The notes beneath the pieces were generated by a model. The model had not been told where the DNA came from. It made no database searches and saw only the letters and a list, made by a program, of their open reading frames with translations. From assembly GCF_963169125.1 (NCBI RefSeq), contig NC_084802.1:32828107-32892106 (forward strand): 64,000 bases of DNA, in the 5' to 3' direction. A program made the position numbers and the translations under genes. How positions within the stretch are numbered: the first letter of the stretch is position 1; each line of letters starts with the position of its first letter. The DNA comes from Humulus lupulus (taxonomy: Eukaryota > Streptophyta > Magnoliopsida > Rosales > Cannabaceae). Of the stretch, positions 10,726 to 22,530 are shown piece after piece.

Positions 10726-13122
10726 TGTAACGCCCTGGCTACCCCAGAACAGTTACGGTGAACGGTGGACCGGAAATTTGACTCGTTACCTGAGTCCTTT
10801 GGTCAAAAACGTGCTCTTGGTGTAATTAACGGGTTAAGGCATAAAACCAATAAAAAGGAAATGGAGATTTTTTACTACAAACTGCTCTGCAGAGCTAAAC
10901 AAAACATTTACAAGTGGTTCTCAGTACAAAATGGTCATTACAGTTTTAAATTTACAATCCCGCCGACCTAAGCGGAAAAAGTAGGGTAAACCCCCTAGTT
11001 CCTCTGAGAACACCTTGACCGTGGTGGTCAAGCGGCCGCATATGTACACACCACCACATCAGCTCTCCACTCAAGGCTAGGTGAGCTTTTCTTTCCCTTT
11101 ACCTGCACCACATAGCACCCATGAGCCAAAGCCCAGCAAGAAAACATAACACTTCTCATAAACATTATCAAATGATTATCATTATAATCATACTGAACAT
11201 AAAGCTTTCAACAAGAAAATGAACATCACATGATTTTAGCGGGAGAGTGGCTGCTAGGTAAGCCACTAGCCTCCAGGCTCTGTTTTCTAGCGGGAGAGTG
11301 GCTGCCAAGTAAGCCACCAGCCTCCAAGCTCTGTTTGTTCATCGACCCTCAGGGTCGGTCAGGCATTAATGCTCCTTGAGTCATTCAATTCTAATAGCCG
11401 ATTAGATCTAATCTCCGTTGGCTTGCGTGAACCACGCTAAGTCCATCCTTGACTAATAAGTCAAAGCTAAGTGACCAGTGTCCAGTATCACTGCCGAACT
11501 TGACTAATAAGTCACAGCTTCACAGCTGACACTAACACCTTTGCCAATTCTGACTGACAAGTCAGTGCAACGTGACCAGTGCCCAGTACCACTGCCGAAC
11601 CTGACTAATCAGTCACAGCTTCACAGTTGATACTAGCACCTTTGCCAAACCTGACTAATTAGTCAGTGCTATGCACAAGCGAACAACATATGCTAAGCAT
11701 TCCATGTTCAATCCATGTCCATATTACATAACCAACATGCCTCACAAACATCCATGCATGTCACACTTGGGGTGCAGTTTTCTTACCTCCGGTTCGAGCA
11801 AGAACAAATAAAAGAGTGACCCTGAGAACGATCGACTTTTTGGTCCTTTAGCGGTTACCTGGTCATAACCAAATCATGGGATTCTATCAATAAAATGAAT
11901 AATAAAAGGTTCCCAAACCAAAACCTAACCTCCGGGACCTCAAACACTACCCAACCGGGTGGTAGGTTCATTCCCGAGGCCTTAGGCTTGAATCCCCATG
12001 CTAAAAAGCTCACTTTGGCCAAAAATGCCTTAAGGGCCGCGGCCCGCCCCTCAAACAGAGGCGCCCAAACTCAGATTTCACCAAGGGCCGCGGCTCTCCC
12101 TGGCCATGCTGCGGCGCAACACCCAGTTCAGCCAAAACCCCTGTTTTTCTTCCTCTACGATTTCTCTTAGAACCAACCCTTCAAACCCAGTTTAAACACC
12201 ACCCAAACCTCTTTCAAACACCCATTTAAACCTCCAAACATCACCCATAACTCTCCCCCATCATAACCCAAGTAAAACCCCACAAGAACTCCCCTTGATT
12301 CCAACTTTCCACACCAAATTCCAAAGCTGAAATCCTAAAACGAAAACAGAGCATACATGGAAATTAATGGCTAGAATCTTACCTCAAGTTCAGGTTATGG
12401 TGCTCTTCCACTGTGGAACACTCTCCCAAAGTGTCAGGACCTAGCTCCCAAGCTCAAATCCTCAACAAGATCACAAAAACTCACAAGGGGAATGAAGGAA
12501 GGTGAAGGTACGGGAAGGATGAAGCAAACTCTGTTTTGGGTTCTGTTTTACAGCCATCTATACATCATATATATCCAAATCACAAATGACCATTATACCC
12601 CTAGGTCTAATAAAGCTCCTATAACCACTTCAAGGGTAATTTTGACATTTTCCACCTACACCGTTAATCATAATTAACGCTTCCCTTTTCCCGCTAATCT
12701 CAATATCCTCAAACACCAATATTTCACCTCCCGTTACCCTTTAATCCCCGGTAACACTCTAAACATTAAAAGCACCCCGAGACTCACCCCGAGCCCCGAG
12801 CTTAAGCCCGTTATGACCAAACTGATGTTTAACATTCCTTGATCGTCTCATGCCAAATAGCTCGAACAAACCCACATCATAATGTGGTCTCAAGATATAT
12901 CACCAACATGCGTACAAATAATTAATTTACCCTCAACGGGCCAAATTACCATCACACCCCTGTAATAAGAAATATGGACACATATGCATGCATTTCACAT
13001 CATATCATATTATAATCAATATATACATGCATTTAATCAATTAATAACTTAATTAAGCAAGTATGGCCCTCCCGGCCTACTGTTCACGCCGTTAAACACA
13101 ACGGAGAATTCGGGGCATTACA
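10726..13122 (-). repeat. 5' LTR of the complete Tekay element
   Basis: This 2397 bp LTR is the same length as the 3' LTR. By eye the differences are 9 substitutions in the first ~750 bp on the plus strand and 1 near the far end, with no gaps. It would hold the promoter for the minus-strand transcript. Confidence 0.95.
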
Positions 13123-13632
13123 TAGAGCACTTGGCTAGAAAATCATCTAGAGGCTTGAATATTCTAGAGAGCTATTTTCATTTGTGAGAGTTCTCTTAGT
13201 GCTTGAGATAGAGGGAAATAAGCTTTTGGACAAAAGTTGTAAACCTTGTTCAAGTTGGAGATCCTCAATGCTCTTCACTTTGGTTGTATAAGTGGGAGTT
13301 TTGTTTATTGTTCTTGTTTTTCCTTTTTCAACTATTGCTTTTCCATATCCTTCTTTTATTTTCTATATACACCTTTGTTTGTATATTTTGTTTTAGAGTT
13401 GTAATATATTCTACATCTTTCTTCTACTACTTCTAGTTTATTTGTATCATTTTGTTATAGAGTTATATTTTCTATTACTATCTTCTTCTACTTTTTTCTA
13501 TATTTACATGTATCTTTTGGAATAGAATTGTAACTTATTTAATCAATTATTTTGTCTATTGTATTCTTTTGCTTAGAGTTGTAAGAGTTTTACATTTTCC
13601 ATTGAGACAATTTATATATCTCTATCACTTAA

Positions 13633-14116
13633 TTTTCTCTATTTTTATTTTATTTTAAATTAACCTCTGATAAAAAAAATTAAAATTTCATATACTTTCT
13701 AAAAAAAAATTAGTATGAAAATACTCCTAATAATAAATGAAAAATAAACTTTACCTTTATAAATATTTATTGTTTATAAAATATATATATTTACTCTCAA
13801 TTGAAAAAAAATAATGAAAGTAAACTACAATTTTTCATTTTATTTTTAACTCAAAATAAGAATATATAAATATAATTATAAATAATTTAAAAGTAAAAAA
13901 ATACCATATTGAAATCAAAATCATTAGTAAAATAAAAATATTATATTTTTATACCTGTACAAATTATTTTTATAATTAAAAATGATATATTAATTAATAT
14001 ATAAGTGGTATATTATAAATTTAAAGGTGTTATATAATTTATTTATATCTTTTAATATTTAATTAAAATATTAATGTTAATTCATCAAAATAATATATTT
14101 AATAAATTAAATAATT
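13633..14116. other. AT-rich spacer
   Basis: Very AT-rich DNA with poly-A/T runs. I see no gene and no recognisable element. It ends where the 17 bp target duplication of the next element begins. Confidence 0.6.
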
Positions 14117-14133
14117 AATAAGGACAAGGTAAG

Positions 14134-15891
14134 GGGAAACTAATAATAATAATAGAAAAGATAATAAAACGATGAAAATTATACCCGAATGCTCTCTCTC
14201 CTTTAGGGGATTAAGGTTTCTACTCTTCCATTCAAGCGTCGCCGAGGATCGTGACTTATTTCTCTCGGTTGGAGCCGATCAACCTATGATTGGGCTCGGG
14301 AGGTTCTGGCTGAGAGGCTGTGTAGAGTTGTTGGTGAAGTCGTGTCTTCTCTTCTTCTCCTCTGGGTTTGTAGATCCGTGTCTTAGATGGTGCGGGATGG
14401 GCAGTGGTGACGGAGGGGTGACTGTCCAGTGGTTGGGTTAATCCTTTGGACCCTTCTTGTGGGATCTAAAGATCTACCGACGGTTGTGGTGAGTGCTTGG
14501 TGCGGCTTTGCGACTGGTGGTCGAGTGGGGTGGGAATCCAAATCCAGGATTCATACGGGGTGGGGTTTTGGGCTAGATCAAATACGGGGTTGGGGTTGGA
14601 AAGATGGGCTTCTGCCGAATTTTGTTTATGGTGTTTTAGTTTATTTACTTTGATTTGTTTGTGTTGCGTTTAATTAATAATGGTGTTGTTCACTCTTCAT
14701 TGGTCCATTGTTCCTTTGCATGGATCATGGTGCTTTGGGTGAAGCTTACTTTGTTTGTGCATGTTTATTTTCGATGTTTGGGAGAATGGTTGAGTGTCTT
14801 TTTAGGTGTTGGTGATTCATCGAGTTACTCAGTTTGCTTATGCAGGGATCTCAATCAGGCTTCCCTTCGCCTTCAGGGGGAGTCATCGATCTCTATCTTT
14901 ATTGACCATGTGCTTCGTGAATTATCGTTATCTTGGTCGAGTTTCATGAGCATAGTTGGTCGTTGCTATGTTGCCATTATATCTTGTTTGAATAATGGGT
15001 TTGTTTTTTTCCAATTTTTATTGGAAGACTTTTGGTTGATTATCATAGTGGGATAAGCTTGTCATATGTTCATTTGATTTAGAAACCTAGTTTACCTCAC
15101 ACTCTTTTGATGCTCAATAGTTGGCAGCTTATTGGACCTTTAGTTAGGTTATTATGGTTTTCTTCCTTTTATTGTAAACGACTTAGTAAGCCTATTATTG
15201 TTGATCATGCTCTATCAGCGATATCTTTATGTAATGGACTATGTCTAATTTACTTATTGTTATCCAAAAAATTAGCATTGATGACGTGGCAAGTGATCCC
15301 TGGACACGTGGCTGACACCTGGAAAAGTTATGCTAGAGTATCGACCAGAAGACGCATTAGGAGCAGTAAGCAGCCTGGTCTTACCTGCGACCAGTCTGGT
15401 CGATAGTTCCGCATACAAAGCAACATTAATGAGAAGATCTTTGTAAATCCCGAATTTAACTCACACAATCTCCTGAGTATCCGATAATTCAGGAAAGAAT
15501 ATCTGTAACAATCTTTTGTAATCCCCCTTGAGCCTATAAATAGCAAAAGATAGCTCAAGGAAGGGACTTTTGGCTTTTGAATCATTTGAGACTATAGTAA
15601 TTCTCCTAGTGATATTGTATTGTTCTTGAGAGGTTAGTAAAACTCATTGAACCCTTGTTCTTTGATCACTCCTTTGATTCTCATATCAATAACAATCTAA
15701 GTGGACGTAGGTTATTACCAGATCCTGGGGCCGAACCACTATAAAAATATCGTGTTGTTATTACTTTTTGTCATTACGTTTCTCTCTACATATTCATTCA
15801 TATCAAGCATATTCTGACTCCGTGTCAGTTGGCCAAATCCTGGGTCAACACTTATCAAGGGAAATTTCCTTACCTTTCAAAAAAAATATAA
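14134..15891 (+). mobile_element. Poly(A) retroposon (LINE-like, non-autonomous) with 17 bp target duplications
   Basis: A perfect 17 bp repeat, AATAAGGACAAGGTAAG, flanks the segment (14117-14133 and 15892-15908). Just before the right copy is an A-rich tail (CAAAAAAAATATA). This is the signature of target-primed reverse transcription. Without the inserted LTR at 15258-15850 the element is about 1.16 kb. It has open stretches (14172-14441, 14655-15056) but no RT or endonuclease motif that I recognise. It could be an internally deleted L1-type LINE or a retroposed transcript. Confidence 0.65.
15258..15850 (+). mobile_element. Solo LTR, Tat/Ogre type
   Basis: This 593 bp LTR begins TGTTATCCAAAAAATT and ends GGGTCAACA. 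It has perfect duplications CTTAT (15253-15257 and 15851-15855). A TATA box (CCTATAAATAGC, near 15533) and the downstream phrase GGGGCCGAACCACTATAA match the LTRs of the large Tat element at 34493-62234, so it is the same lineage in the opposite orientation. It sits inside the retroposon just before its poly(A) end. Confidence 0.9.
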
Positions 15892-15925
15892 AATAAGGAC
15901 AAGGTAAGAAAAAATGGAATGTCAG

Positions 15926-16462
15926 TAGTGATGCACACAGGGCAGGGACTTGGCGGGGAGTGCTCCCCCCGTCCCCGTCCTCATTTATAATTTTAATCCC
16001 CGTCTCCCTGTCCCATCCTCGCTTATTCCCCATCGGGGACGAGGTGGGGAATCCCTTATTAGGGCGGGAAATCCTCACAGGGAACTCATTTATTTAAAAA
16101 ATCAATTTTATCTTAAAATTTTAAAATAAAAATAGTAAATTATATGTAAATTAAAATATTACACAATATTTATGATTTAAAATACTAAACATGATCACAA
16201 ATAAAAATTAAAATATTAAAAAAATTACTAATATACTACAATAACATGTAAATAAATATATAAAATACATATAAAATATTACAAAAATATACAATAATTT
16301 AAACAAGACTCTGGTGGGCTCCCCGCCCCCGCTCCATTTAGCATCCGAGGATTGAAAATTATCTCTACCTCCGTCTTGTTCCCCATTTAGACAATGATTC
16401 ACTGCCCCATTAGGGGCAAGTCCCTGCAGGGCCCGTCCCGATAGATAAAATGTGCATCCCTA
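15926..16462. mobile_element. hAT-like MITE with GC-rich ends
   Basis: The ends are inverted repeats (TAGTGATGCACA and TGTGCATCCCTA, 11 of 12 matching). They are flanked by near-identical 8 bp duplications (AATGTCAG 15918-15925, AATGTCAA 16463-16470), as expected for hAT. Subterminal regions are rich in CCCCG/CGGGG; the centre is AT-rich. It has no coding capacity. Confidence 0.75.
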
Positions 16463-16492
16463 AATGTCAATAGTCTTACCCAAAAAATATTA

Positions 16493-17240
16493 GGGTGTGA
16501 TTGGTTGAAGATTTGGAAATGATTTTATGATTTTGAAAACTTAAAATTTGTGGGACCTACCAAAATATTTGATTGGTAGATTGTTTTTGAAAACTATATC
16601 CTAATCAGAATTCTAATTTTGTGTTGTAATTTAGAAAACAACAATTTTGTATTTTCTCTGTTTTGTGATTTTTTCTCCAAAAACTTAAAATCAAAATCAG
16701 GATTTGTTTGTTCTCTCTACTCCTATCCTTTGTATCATTGCTTGTATTTATTTTATTTTTTTGCCAATTTTTATGACTTGAGTATGTTCCCACTAGTAAT
16801 AAGGTGTTTATGGAACATTTTATGACATTTATGCACAATTAAAAAATAAGTTGTGCTGGTATTTTTATAGATGACAATGTAATATTGTTATAAATTTAAT
16901 CAATAATTATTATTAAATTTTAATTTATCAATATAATTAAATTTTACTTAATTAAATCTATTGATAAATCAAAATTTAATATTATAAAACCTATGTATAT
17001 AAAATATATAAAATTAAAATAATATTCAAATTCAGCTGTTCCAATCACATATTCAGTTTATCTTATATTTTCAAATTTAATAACAATCACAGATTCATTT
17101 TTTTAAAACTCAAAAACAGTTTACTGACATTGAACCAATCACATTTTCAGAAACATGATTTTAGTCACTAAATTCAGATTTTCATTTTAGAATCTCACTT
17201 TTCAAAAATACAGTTTTTCAATCGCGAACCAATCAGACCC
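16493..17240. mobile_element. PIF/Harbinger-type MITE
   Basis: The termini GGGTGTGATTGGTT and AACCAATCAGACCC form an inverted repeat with one mismatch, flanked by the 3 bp duplication TTA (16490-16492 and 17241-17243). It is 748 bp, AT-rich and non-coding. Both termini and TTA duplications fit Tourist-like elements. Confidence 0.8.
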
Positions 17241-17243
17241 TTA

Positions 17244-18745
17244 ATAATTATATTTATCTCCCTTTTGGCGATAGAGAAACCCAAATACCAGTTGTAAATA
17301 GTTGTGTCTTTAATACTATTGTAAATATGTGTAAGATAATATATATATAAGGATATTGTCATGAAACTACTCAAGTTTTTGTAAGCAACTTTTTTTTAGC
17401 GGTGGAATTTCTTAAGCTCACTAAAGTAGTGATCATTACTACCCACCGCCTAAAAGCATTGAGTAACCCATCAAAAAAAAAGTTTGAATATTTATCTGAC
17501 ACACTTACAAAATAACCTTCAGTATATATTTGTCACGCATAGAAAAATTTGGGTAATTTTGTCACAATTATTAGTTTTTTATGTATATATATATACTTTA
17601 TTTTTACAATAATAGAAATTGATGAACATGATAAATGAGAGTTATACTTACACTTCAAAATATTGTAAAGGTACCCCATTTCTATAAAATATATTTTTAG
17701 TACATATTTAACTTTAAGTACAATGACTAAAATATTTCACTTTAATTTATATTAATTAAATTTTACGATTAGTGAGTATACCACAATTCTATTCAAATAA
17801 TATCTGTCAATAATCAATTTAATTATATTGAAAATTTATTATTGTATATAATTTTATTAGGAAATATCAAAGTTTGATTATTGTTGTTTGATAACAGAAA
17901 AATAGTTTGAGTATTGTTGGAATTTTTAATATTTAATAACTCAAATTTTTTAATTTATTCATCAAAAGTTATAAAATTAATCATTTAACAATTCAAAATT
18001 GTATATTTTAAGTATCTAAAATTAAAAATGAATTATTTAGTGTTTAATAATCATCATTCATTTACTTTAATTATCCAAAGTTGACAGTTTTTTTTTAACA
18101 TTAACAATTATAAATTATTTGACTTTAAGGATCAAAACTTAAAAAATTATTCATTTTAATATTTAACAATTCTAAATCCTTGGACTTTAAGTGTCCCAAA
18201 AAATATCTTTTTAACATTTAATAATTCAAAAAATTTCAACTTTAAACATCTAAAGTTGAAAATTGATTATTTAGAGACACTCTCGTATGATGTAATGTTA
18301 GAATGAGAATGCAAAAGTAAAAAGATTCTTTTGTTTGATAGTAGAGTTGTAGGTTTTTTTTTTTTTTTTTTTTTTGGAAAAGAGAGTTGTATGTTTTTAT
18401 TGGTATGAAAGTGATATTTTTGGTACTTACTTTATCTTTCATGGGATTAAAATGAAAGTAAATAGTTGGCTTTCATATTACATTTCATGTGAAATGAAAT
18501 TTGTGGGTACCTTTATTTATTAGGATATTTATGTAAATTTATATGTCGCACACATTGTTTATGTGTATTTAATGATTTTTTTTGTTTTAACTATTTTTTT
18601 TTAATTTTAACATAATATTATAAATATTTAACGAAATATATTTTTAAAATCAATTAAAAATAAATATTTATTAATATAAATTTAAATATTATAAAATATC
18701 ATTATAATAATATTTAATACAAGACCATATATTTAATAATTATAT
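17244..18745. repeat. AT-rich spacer with degenerate 55-60 bp repeats and a poly(T) run
   Basis: About six degenerate units of 55-60 bp lie at roughly 17930-18273. Their consensus is like AACATTTAACAATTCAAAAT followed by GACTTTAAGTATCTAAAGTTG. A run of 22 T is at 18354-18375. No gene is visible. Related units recur near 21140-21305. Confidence 0.6.
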
Positions 18746-18754
18746 TAATATAAA

Positions 18755-19147
18755 GAAGAGTGCTAGCAACAATCTCTTATTTCAACATCTTAGTCAACTT
18801 CTGCACCAAAAAATACATGTCGGAGTATTTTTTTTCCAATTTTTTTTCATGGCAGTGTTCGTTGTAGTTACGACATCCTTCCTGCAAATTTTTGAAAAAT
18901 TCCGAATAGTTTACAATACTGAAAATATATTTGTATTTTTTTGACGCATGGTAAACTAGAATATCAAGAACTCTGTTTTCGGTACTATAAACTATTCATA
19001 ATTTTTTGAAAATTTGCAGGAACGATGTCGTAACTACAACAAACACGGACATGAAAAAAAATTGGAAAAAAAAATACTCCAACATGTGTTTTTGGGGGCG
19101 GAAGTTGACTAAGATGTTGGAATATGAGGTTGACCGTAGCATTCCTG
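18755..19147. mobile_element. Mutator-type fold-back MITE
   Basis: The two halves are long inverted repeats of about 170 bp (the left arm's CAACATCTTAGTCAACTTC recurs reverse-complemented in the right arm) around a short spacer. Perfect 9 bp duplications TAATATAAA (18746-18754 and 19148-19156) point to the Mutator superfamily. It has no coding region. Confidence 0.85.
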
Positions 19148-19186
19148 TAATATAAATTCAAATGTTATAAAATATCATTATTATAA

Positions 19187-20498
19187 AAGTAATTAGTGGC
19201 AAAACGCCCTCATCTTTACATTCTTATGCACTTAACCCTCAATTCTTTATTTTCACTGGTGAAATCTCCCAATCCACGGTCCTGTTAGCAAATCTAAAGT
19301 CTCCGTTTATTGTGGTTGTTAACTGCCAACGTGAAGCCACCTGACCATTTAAACTAATGCCATGTCATAATTTTTTTTTAAATTAAAAAATATATAAATA
19401 TCATTTAAATTTAAAACAGATTGATTAAAGTTAAAAAATTACTTAAAAAGTATTAACAACAAAAAATATATATTAAAAACAAAAAATTAATATTAATTTA
19501 TAAATCTAAAATAAAATTAAAAACTAAACCCTAAATTTTTTCCTCTTTCTTCCCTGCTTCTTTTTCTTCTTTCCTTCCTCTTTTTCTCCCCTTCGCAACT
19601 TCTCCATTCGCACAGGCCTTTGCCCTGTCTCGCGCAACCCAACGTGACCCAGCCCTAACCCCAACCCTCTTCTTTCCTCCTCCTCCTTCTTCTTCTTCTT
19701 GCAACTTCCCAACCCCAAAATCAAACCCAGTAAATCAATAGGTGAATATGGTGTCTTCCACCTGAAATACAACAAAAACAGGGGCATCAACAAAATCACA
19801 ATCTCAAACTCAAACTCAAACTCACTCCCCACTGAGACAACTGCTTCCACCTGAAACACAACAAAAACATGGGCAACAACGAAGAGCAACTGCACACTTC
19901 AACTGGGGATATCTGAAGCAAACCAAAAGCAAGAATTTCCCAGTTGCTTCGACAACTACCTGCAGGCAAAGAGCTCCGGTGAAAAGCTCCTGGTTCCGTC
20001 GAAGACCAGATTTGATCGAAGACGGGGCGATCTTGTTGTGGTCTGCAACCTCCGTCGAAGGGGCTTGGAGGGTGTTGTCATTCAAGTCGAGATGCGAAGA
20101 GGGAGATAGAGAGTGCGAGATGACAAAAAGAAAGAAGGAATGGGTAGGCGGCTAGGGCTTCAAGAAGAAGAAGAAGGAATGAAGAAAAAGAAGAAGAAAA
20201 GAAAAAGAATTAAGAATTAGTTTTTAATCTATTTTTAAGTAATCGTTTTAATTATTAATTAATCTATATTTAAATTAAAATAATTTTTTATTTTGAATTA
20301 ATTTAAATATCTTTATTTATTTATTTTAATTTAAAAAAAAAATTATGACGTGACATTAGTTTAGATGGTCAGATGGCTCCAAAGACCTTATATTTGCTAA
20401 CGGAACCATGGATTGTGAGGTTTCACCGACGAAAAAAAAGAATTTGGGGTTAAGTGTATAAGAATGCAAAGATGAGAAGGTTTTGCCATTAATTACTC
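19187..20498. mobile_element. Mutator-like element with about 200 bp terminal inverted repeats
   Basis: The arms start AAGTAATTAGTGGCAAAAC and, on the reverse strand at the right end, GAGTAATTAATGGCAAAAC. They stay similar for about 200 bp. Perfect 9 bp duplications TTATTATAA occur at 19178-19186 and 20499-20507. The centre (about 19530-20210) has a CT-rich left side, a mid-GC part with open frames on the minus strand, and a GA-rich right side. No transposase is seen. The higher-GC centre might be captured gene sequence (Pack-MULE), but I recognise no gene in it. Confidence 0.8.
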
Positions 20499-20507
20499 TT
20501 ATTATAA

Positions 20508-21789
20508 TAATATATAATACATAATCTTAATTTTTTATCATTTATAGTTAATCTAACTTACATAAATATATATATATTCATATTAAATAACAACAAATAT
20601 TATAAATACATTATATATATATATGTCGTGTGTGTATAAATAATATAACTATATAAGAAATTATAATAACATTTTTTTTCTATCAAATCAAGCTTCTTCT
20701 CCATCATTGAGGTGTGTTTTGAATAATATCATGAATGTTTTATACATTAAATATGATAGTTTGTGATCTAAAATGTTATCATATGATTATTATTTTTTTA
20801 AAAAAATCATAGACAATATTTTGGTTTTATTTTTCTTATAATATGTTTATGTCATCTTTTTATATATGATATTGTTTATTTATTTAAAATTTATATGACA
20901 ATCATAAAAATTTAATAAAATAATTAATAAATTTTTTAAATAAAACTAAGCAAACACGCATTATATGTTGCTTGCACCTAGTAATGTATATATACATGTA
21001 TGATATTTTAATGTATAATCAAATATTATATTTTATATCCTCCAAGAATCATACACAAAATTCATGTCACAACCAAACATAATTATATAATTTTTTATAC
21101 AACTATATTGTTTTCTTTAACATTTTTATTGGTTAGAAAATTTAGTAATTCAAAATCCTTGCATTTTAAGCTTCGAAAAAACTAATAAAATTATTATGTT
21201 AACATTTAATGATGCATAATGCTTGGAGTTTGAGCACATAATAAAATTGATCATTTAGCATTTAAAAATAAAAAAATAATTGTACTATAAATACCTAAAG
21301 TTGAACTCACATTATATACAGCGTTATCCCAAAAATTAGCTTGATGACTAGAAATGTCAATTTCACCACATGGGGCAGTGTACCGCAGTAATATGACCCT
21401 ATAAGTTGGTTTTTCATCGCTTTAAGTGGTGCGGGGTATGGGGCGAGAATTTTCCCATTAATATTTAAGCAGGGTGGGTCGGGATTGATTTTTATTGTCT
21501 GTGTTTTCATCATTCGACATGTGACATAAATTAAGATGTTTAATGCTCCACGGAAACTCAAGTCCAGATTTCGTCATCATTATCACCACAGGAGGAGTAT
21601 ATCATCAAAGGTCATCACCTCCCGATAACCTAGTCGGAAAGTGACTCTCCAAAAGCCCCTCAAGTCGTGACCAACTCACCCAAGTGTGAGAGCACCTCAT
21701 CCGAAAGAGAAGAATAATTGATAGGTATCAGCTAGAGAGGTGCTTTGGACCACAGACAACTATCTAACACCCAGTGGCCACAGAGATCG
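20508..21789. other. AT-rich unassigned DNA
   Basis: I see no gene. About 21140-21305 holds roughly three degenerate units related to the 17930-18273 repeats. About 21310-21790 is more mixed in composition and may be an old element remnant without recognisable ends. Confidence 0.5.
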
Positions 21790-22530
21790 TGTTGTTTAAA
21801 ATTGATATTTTAAGATAAAGTTAATTTTGAATTAACTGATATTTATTTAAAACTAATATTTTAAGATAAAATTAATTTTGAATTAACTGATATTTATTTT
21901 AGAAAAAAATTATTATCTTAAATATTAATTAAATAAACAAATGAGAAAATCAAGGAGAGCCACTAGGTGGCACCACAAGGATATTTCTACCCCTGAGATT
22001 TGAATTTTGAATTTCAAATTAATTTTTTTATTTAATATTATTTAATTATTCTTTTTAAATATGATTTAAATTAAATAATTAAAATAATGTAATTGATCAG
22101 TTTTATTTTAAATAAAATAAAAATTAATTAAATTAGTTAAGTATACTTTTAGAAGAAGTTTTAAGAAATTATGTTTTTGAACTGCAAACTCTCTCAAAAG
22201 AAAGAAACGATAGAATTTCCTAAACTTGAAATCTAGAAATTTCTATAGCCTCTCTCTTCTCAATCATCTCTAGATCTCATGTGTTTAGTACATCTAGAAA
22301 TTGAGGATTGACTTGGAAGGCTAAGGCGTGAGCTTTCAGAAAGGATAGGAAGATCGTTGATTTATACGAAAAAATTCAAGGACACTTAATAGGCTACGAG
22401 AGGTAATCTCTATTCATTTTATGTGTTATTTAATATATCTATATATGTATAATCTTGACTAGTATTAATAAATTAAAAAAAAAGATCTTATTTCGCTGCG
22501 TATTCTGATTTTTCTCATTGAATACCAACA
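21790..22530 (+). mobile_element. Possible Copia-type LTR remnant
   Basis: The segment starts TGTTGTTTAAAATTG and ends GAATACCAACA. Just before the end is the phrase TTTCGCTGCGTATTCTG, similar to the 3' end of Copia LTRs such as the one at 33924 onward (CGCTGCGTAACG on the minus strand). The flanking 5-mers do not match, and no primer site or polypurine tract is adjacent. A tandem duplication of about 57 bp lies at 21800-21905 (AATTTTGAATTAACTGATA twice). Confidence 0.35.

Larger units (their letters stand above)
3343..13122 (-). mobile_element. Complete Ty3/gypsy Tekay/Del-type chromovirus
   Basis: This is a full-length LTR retrotransposon of 9780 bp on the minus strand. It has two 2397 bp LTRs (3343-5739 and 10726-13122), perfect 5 bp target duplications TAGAG (3338-3342 and 13123-13127), an initiator-Met primer site, a polypurine tract, and a gag-pol frame in the order gag, protease, RT, RNase H, integrase, chromodomain-like tail. 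By eye the LTRs differ at about 10 positions with no gaps, so the insertion is recent. A single in-frame stop interrupts gag. The long LTRs and C-terminal chromodomain point to Tekay/Del among the chromoviruses; placing it exactly would need an RT tree. Confidence 0.95.
2709..13627 (+). mobile_element. Solo LTR (about 1.13 kb, Copia-like) split by the Tekay element
   Basis: The pieces 2709-3342 and 13128-13627 join into about 1134 bp that starts TGTTATA and ends CTCTATCA. It is flanked by the 5 bp repeat CTTAA (2704-2708 and 13628-13632). A TATA box (CTATAAATGG) near 3284 suits a plus-strand LTR promoter. There is no internal coding region, so this looks like a solo LTR left by recombination. 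The lineage is uncertain; Copia is a guess from general layout. It carries a GC-rich segment (3040-3135) similar in style to those in the gypsy LTRs elsewhere in the window. The ends rest on one matching duplication, so they could shift. Confidence 0.6.

Noticed and set aside
19524..19895. Minus-strand open frame of 123 codons rich in K and E
   Set aside because: It comes from CT/GA low-complexity DNA inside the Mutator-like element. No conserved domain was recognised.
21790..22530. Firm call of a complete solo Copia LTR
   Set aside because: The flanking 5-mers (GATCG and TCTCT) do not match, so it is kept only as a low-confidence remnant.
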